DNA of 26,256 bases from Vulcanimicrobiota bacterium (GTDB lineage Bacteria; Vulcanimicrobiota; Vulcanimicrobiia; Vulcanimicrobiales; Vulcanimicrobiaceae): the NCBI GenBank assembly GCA_030038335.1, contig JASHPC010000215.1, positions 1 to 26,256 of the forward strand, written 5' to 3'. Both the position numbers and the translations under genes were made by a program. Position 1 is the first letter of the stretch. Each line of letters opens with the position of its first letter. Shown in pieces: positions 22,868 through 26,256 of this stretch. The notes below the pieces were generated by a model that did not search any database, was not told the DNA's origin, and saw nothing but the letters and a program-made list of their open reading frames with translations.

Positions 22868-23319
22868 AGCCCTTCAACCGCTCGTGATGGCCAAAGAAGT
22901 TTCACGAGCTTTACGAAACAGGATGCGCCGAAACGCAGGGGTTGGCGCACGACGCTCCAGCGCTTCCCGAGATAGCCGTCGTCCAAATCGAGGAGAAAGA
23001 GAAAGAGCGCATGGCGCCGTGGAAGCTCGTCGCTCCACTGCCGTGCCGCGCGCACTCCTTCCGGCGTCCTCGCCTGCAACGCTGCCAAAACGTCGGCGTC
23101 CTCGGGTGCGTCGCGCACGACGCGCGCAAACTCGCGATGCCCGATTCGGAGCACGCGCAAGAGCCTGCGGTCCATCGGACTCTGCCCAAAGAGATAATCT
23201 CCAAGATCGCCCGCAAGCGCTGCGCGCGTCTTGTCGATGAGCCTTGGCAGCCAGCGGATCTGACCGAGCGACTCGTTCCAGCGTCGCGGCGGCCGCCGTC
23301 GAAGGTCAGGAGCGCTCAT
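22864..23319 (-). CDS. DUF5069 family protein
   Basis: The 151-residue protein resembles DUF5069 members, which begin with a PDLRxRPPR segment and continue through IRWLPRLIDKTRAALAGDLGDYLFGQSPMDRRLL, both present here. It is a small soluble protein with conserved Arg, Trp and Tyr but no recognised catalytic motif; function unknown. The ATG at 23319 is the only credible start, since an in-frame stop lies just upstream. It heads the minus-strand group and is coupled to arginase by ATGA. The family call is from memory of its N-terminal pattern. Confidence 0.75.
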   Translation of the reverse strand: MSAPDLRRRPPRRWNESLGQIRWLPRLIDKTRAALAGDLGDYLFGQSPMDRRLLRVLRIGHREFARVVRDAPEDADVLAALQARTPEGVRAARQWSDELPRRHALFLFLLDLDDGYLGKRWSVVRQPLRFGASCFVKLVKLLWPSRAVEGL

Positions 23320-23392
23320 GCGACGCGCTTACCCGCCTTCCTCCGATTCTCCCGCAGGCTTCCGCGGCGGCGCAGCCGTACTTCGCGAGAGG
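23320..23392. promoter_or_regulatory. Divergent spacer between DUF5069-arginase group and nucleoside ABC operon
   Basis: The 73-bp spacer lies between divergent starts and must contain or adjoin both promoters. I saw no clear -35/-10 pair and no inverted repeat strong enough to name an operator. The longer in-frame start of the BMP gene at 23318 would remove the spacer but lacks signal-peptide logic. Confidence 0.3.
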
Positions 23393-24421
23393 ATGCGGCT
23401 CTTGAAGCGGATGGCGTTTTCAGCCGTCGCGGCGACGCTCTTCCTTTCAGGATGCGCGTGGCACCACCGCGGCCCCCGGCCGGGCCAGCTGACGCTCGGC
23501 ATGGTCACGGACGTTGGTGGACTCGGCGATCATTCGTTCAACGACTCCGCGTATCAAGGATTGCTCAACTCGCGCGCGCGTCTCGGCGCGTACATTCAGG
23601 TGCTGCAGTCGCGCTCCGCCGCGGACTATCAACCGAACCTGAGTGCGCTTTCCAACCTTCACTTCGACATGATCTACGCAATCGGCGTTCTCATGAGCCG
23701 CGATCTCGACGAAGTCGCGCAGGCAAATCCGACGCAGCACTTCGCGATTATCGACGGTGTCGTCGACGACCCGAACGTCGTCTCGGTGACGTTCAGAGAG
23801 CAGGACGGTTCGTTTCTCGCCGGAGCGCTCGCGGCGATGATGAGCAGGACGCATCACGTTGCGTTTCTCGGCGGCGAAGACATACCGCTTCTGGAGAAGT
23901 TCGAGGCAGGATTCGTCGCCGGTGCACGCGAGGTCGATCCGAAGACGCGCGTTGACGTCAAGTACGTCGGAAGCTTCGACGACGTCGCTGCGGGAAAGGA
24001 ACTCACCGATCTGCTTTTCGACGACGGTGCCGACATCGTCTACTCGGCAGCCGGCAAAGCGACGCTCGGATCTGTCGACTCCGTGAGGTCGCGGTCGCAT
24101 GATTACGTGATCGGCGTCGACTCCGACATGGATGGACTTCTTCCCGGAAAGATTCTCACGTCGATGGTCAAGAAAGTCTACGTCGCGGTCTTCGACGTCG
24201 CGAAGGCGATTAAAGACGGTCGTCCGATGCACGGGCACATCATCCTGGGGCTGAAGCAGCACGCAATCGGCCTCACCGATTTCCGGTACACGAAGAACGC
24301 GATCGGGGCGGCGCGCCTCGCGCGGCTTGCACTCATCGAACGAGCAGTCGAGGACGGAAAGATCACGCCGCCGTACACGCGTGCCGGCGAAGCTGCGTTT
24401 CGGCCGGTGCCGCTGCCTTGA
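23393..24421 (+). CDS. BMP/PnrA-family substrate-binding lipoprotein (nucleoside-type ABC importer)
   Basis: With ATG 23393 the 342-residue product has a clean lipoprotein signal ending LFLSGC, Cys21. The mature part follows the BMP/TmpC/PnrA pattern: LGMVTDVGGLGDHSFNDSAYQG, then FREQDGSFLAGALAAMMS, GKATLGSVDSV and VIGVDSDMDG. Members studied bind purine nucleosides, but the ligand cannot be read directly here. It is the first gene of the transporter operon; its stop overlaps the ATPase start (TTGA). GAGAGG lies directly against the ATG, so the start is chosen on signal-peptide quality. An in-frame ATG at 23318 would overlap the divergent DUF5069 start and put an arginine/glycine-rich leader before the signal. 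Confidence 0.9.
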   Translation: MRLLKRMAFSAVAATLFLSGCAWHHRGPRPGQLTLGMVTDVGGLGDHSFNDSAYQGLLNSRARLGAYIQVLQSRSAADYQPNLSALSNLHFDMIYAIGVLMSRDLDEVAQANPTQHFAIIDGVVDDPNVVSVTFREQDGSFLAGALAAMMSRTHHVAFLGGEDIPLLEKFEAGFVAGAREVDPKTRVDVKYVGSFDDVAAGKELTDLLFDDGADIVYSAAGKATLGSVDSVRSRSHDYVIGVDSDMDGLLPGKILTSMVKKVYVAVFDVAKAIKDGRPMHGHIILGLKQHAIGLTDFRYTKNAIGAARLARLALIERAVEDGKITPPYTRAGEAAFRPVPLP

Positions 24422-25854
24422 CGTCACGCGAAGCGCTCCGGCTGCGAGGTATCCGCAAGACGTTCCCTGGAGTCGTCGCCGTCGACGGCGTCGACCTTGA
24501 GCTCTATTCCGGCGAGATCCACGCGCTCGTCGGGGAGAACGGCGCGGGAAAGTCGACGCTCGCCGCAATTGCGTTCGGCGAGCTGAGTCCCGATGCCGGC
24601 ACTGTAGAGGCGCACGGAAGCGTGGGACTCGTGCACCAGCACTTCGAGCTCGTCGGGCGACTGCGCGTTTGGCAGAACGTGCTCCTCGGCCGCGAGCCTC
24701 GCAAGGCGTGGGGAATCGACGCGAACGCCGCACGCGCGCGCGTGCGAGAGATTGCATCGGCAAACAGTCTCGCGATCGACCCCGACGCGTTCGTCGAAGA
24801 CCTTCCGATCGGCATTCAGCAGCGCGTCGAGTTGCTGCGCGAGCTCGAGCGATCTCCTTCGGTGCTTCTTCTCGACGAGCCGACTGCGGCGCTCGCTCCG
24901 GCGGAGATCGACGGATTCTTCGCGACGATCGTCGCGCTCGCAAAACGCGGCACCGCCGTGCTCGTCGTCACGCACAAACTTCAGGAAGTCATCTCGTACA
25001 GCGCACGCGTCACGGTCATGCGGCACGGACGCATCGTCGCTGCGATGCGGACGCAGGAGACGAGCATCGGAGAGATCGCGCGAGCGATGGTCGGGGGCGA
25101 GCTGCCGACGGTGGCGACGCGTGCGGAGACGAAGCATGAGCCATGTCTCGCCGTGCGAGATCTTCACGCGGGGAGCGCAGAAGCCGGCGTCGCGGGCGTA
25201 ACGCTCGAGGTTCACTGCGGTGAAATCGTCGGAATCGCCGGCGTCGAAGGGAACGGCCAGACGGCGCTTGCCGATGCGATCGCCGGTATGATTCCGTATC
25301 GCGGAAACGTGGTGTGGCCGCGCGCACCGAAGCGCGGCGCCCCTCGCATCGGCGTCATTCCTCAAGATCGTCACGTCGAGGGGCTCGTCTTGAACTTTTC
25401 GATCGTCGAAAACGCGACGCTCGGACGACAGCGTCTGCCCGAGTTGAAGCACGGTATGCTCCTGGACCGCTCTCGCGAGCGCGACGACGCGCGAGCAATT
25501 GTCGAGCGCTTCGACGTCCGCGCGGCCTCGCTCGACGTGAAAGTGCGCACGCTCTCCGGCGGCAATCAACAAAAGCTGCTCGTCGGACGCGCACTCATCG
25601 ACCACCCTCCGTTCGTGCTCGCCTACAATCCGACGCGCGGCATTGACGTGGGGGCGGCGGCGCTCGTACAGTCTCGGCTTATCGAAGCGCGCAACGCCGG
25701 AACGGCAGTTCTGCTCATCTCGTTCGAGCTCGATGAAATTCTTGGAATCGCCGATAGAGTTCTCGTCATGTATCGTGGAAGGATCGCCGGCGAGTTCGAC
25801 CGCGCGAACGTCGACCGCGCGACGATCGGGCGTTTGATGGCGGGCTCGGCATGA
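24418..25854 (+). CDS. Double-domain ABC ATPase of a BMP-type nucleoside importer
   Basis: The 478-residue protein has two tandem ABC domains as in RbsA/NupO. Domain 1 has Walker A GENGAGKS (39-46), a Q-loop at Gln74, signature LPIGIQQR (129-136) and Walker B VLLLDEP (149-155). Domain 2 has a modified Walker A GVEGNGQT (275-282) with Gln for Lys, an intact signature LSGGNQQK (379-386), and FVLAYNPTRGIDVGA in place of Walker B, lacking its Asp-Glu pair. This asymmetry is usual for sugar/nucleoside importers of this class and leaves one main hydrolysis site. It starts at TTG 24418, overlapping the BMP stop (TTGA), and ends overlapping the permease (ATGA). Confidence 0.93.
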   Translation: MTSREALRLRGIRKTFPGVVAVDGVDLELYSGEIHALVGENGAGKSTLAAIAFGELSPDAGTVEAHGSVGLVHQHFELVGRLRVWQNVLLGREPRKAWGIDANAARARVREIASANSLAIDPDAFVEDLPIGIQQRVELLRELERSPSVLLLDEPTAALAPAEIDGFFATIVALAKRGTAVLVVTHKLQEVISYSARVTVMRHGRIVAAMRTQETSIGEIARAMVGGELPTVATRAETKHEPCLAVRDLHAGSAEAGVAGVTLEVHCGEIVGIAGVEGNGQTALADAIAGMIPYRGNVVWPRAPKRGAPRIGVIPQDRHVEGLVLNFSIVENATLGRQRLPELKHGMLLDRSRERDDARAIVERFDVRAASLDVKVRTLSGGNQQKLLVGRALIDHPPFVLAYNPTRGIDVGAAALVQSRLIEARNAGTAVLLISFELDEILGIADRVLVMYRGRIAGEFDRANVDRATIGRLMAGSA

Positions 25855-26256
25855 AGCGTATCACCGCATTTCTCTCGGGGCCGATCGGCGCCATCGTGCT
25901 GATCGTCGTGCTCATGGCAATCGCCATGATGATCGCGGGCACGAACCCGGTCGACGGCTTCAGCGCGCTTATCCTTGGGTCGCTTGGCGGACGCAGCCAA
26001 ATCGGTGAGACACTCGTTGCAACGTCGGCACTCCTCTTTCCGTCGCTCGGTGTCGCCCTCGCATTTCGCGCGGGCCTCTTCAACATCGGCGCGGAAGGGC
26101 AGCTTCTCATCGGCGCGATGCTCGCGGGAGCCGCGGGTGCGGTGCTGACGATCCCGCCGGTTCCGGCAATCATCATCATGCTTCTACTCGGAGCGATCGG
26201 CGGCGGGTTCTGGGGAGCGATCGCGGGATGGATGAAGGCGCGGCTGCGCGCGAACG
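25851..26256 (+). CDS. ABC importer permease, BMP/nucleoside type (partial, runs off window)
   Basis: An open frame begins at ATG 25851 inside the ATPase stop (ATGA) and continues to the window end, giving 135 codons without a stop. The translation is strongly hydrophobic with at least three helices and contains ALAFRAGLFNIGAEGQLLIGA, the FNIGxEGQ hallmark of branched-chain/ribose-type permeases next to BMP proteins (NupP-like). It would form half of the membrane channel; a second permease would be expected downstream, outside the window. Confidence 0.9.
   Translation, partial: MKRITAFLSGPIGAIVLIVVLMAIAMMIAGTNPVDGFSALILGSLGGRSQIGETLVATSALLFPSLGVALAFRAGLFNIGAEGQLLIGAMLAGAAGAVLTIPPVPAIIIMLLLGAIGGGFWGAIAGWMKARLRAN

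Noticed and set aside
23447..24943. 498-residue opening on the minus strand opposite the BMP and ABC ATPase genes
   Set aside because: It is dominated by Arg and shows no domain pattern; both plus-strand genes are clear.
1..26256. tRNA, rRNA, riboswitch, insertion sequence or phage genes
   Set aside because: Gaps between genes never exceed about 120 bp and none shows a tRNA-like fold, transposase frame or terminal repeats.

Overview
The window is dense, high-GC bacterial chromosome. It has about two dozen protein genes, almost no intergenic space, and no rRNA, tRNA, CRISPR array, insertion sequence or phage module that I could find. The gene set points to a free-living heterotroph that respires with a cytochrome bc-type complex. 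It appears to use a long-chain quinone, matures c-type cytochromes by System II (ResB/CcsA), exports folded proteins by Tat, and makes heme by the C5 (glutamyl-tRNA) route. Two lipoprotein signal peptides are present. The taxon cannot be fixed from the sequence. The layout and the serine/threonine-rich propeller lipoprotein would suit an uncultured soil-type lineage such as Eremiobacterota, but that is only a guess.

Layout. (1) 1-3421: a TatD-family metal-dependent hydrolase meets a large AAA-ATPase/LuxR regulator tail to tail. (2) 3422-5344: a beta-propeller-like lipoprotein is divergent from the regulator and convergent with a phospholipase D-like protein whose second HKD motif is degraded. 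(3) 5401-12695: an eight-gene plus-strand block runs menG/ubiE, long-chain polyprenyl diphosphate synthase, tatA, tatC, resB, ccsA, a Tat-type Rieske protein, and a cytochrome b fused to a c-type cytochrome domain. This block holds two quinone genes, an export system able to move the Rieske protein, the c-heme ligation machinery, and the bc complex itself. (4) 12670-14301: a minus-strand membrane glycosyltransferase (GT39/ArnT type). (5) 14400-21110: a tightly overlapped heme operon, hemC-hemB-hemL-rex-hemA-hemD, ending with a DUF92 membrane protein. The NADH/NAD+ sensor Rex is embedded in it. (6) 21052-23319: a minus-strand group, DUF5069, arginase, glutaredoxin, then an MT-A70 family adenine methyltransferase. 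(7) 23393-26256: a BMP-family substrate-binding lipoprotein, a double-domain ABC ATPase and the start of a permease, forming a nucleoside-type ABC importer that runs off the window.

Two architectural habits stand out. Nine or more neighbouring gene pairs share start/stop overlaps of the ATGA, GTGA, TTGA or TGATG type, so translation is probably coupled. All four convergent gene pairs overlap at their 3' ends (8, 42, 26 and 59 bp), leaving no spacer for a conventional terminator. The most notable protein-level oddities are a PAWY instead of PEWY Qo-site motif in the cytochrome b, the loss of one of the two glutamates linked to twin-arginine recognition in TatC, and a changed active-site context in HemA. 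I did not find a clearly novel system. The respiratory-assembly block is the best candidate for an interesting unit.
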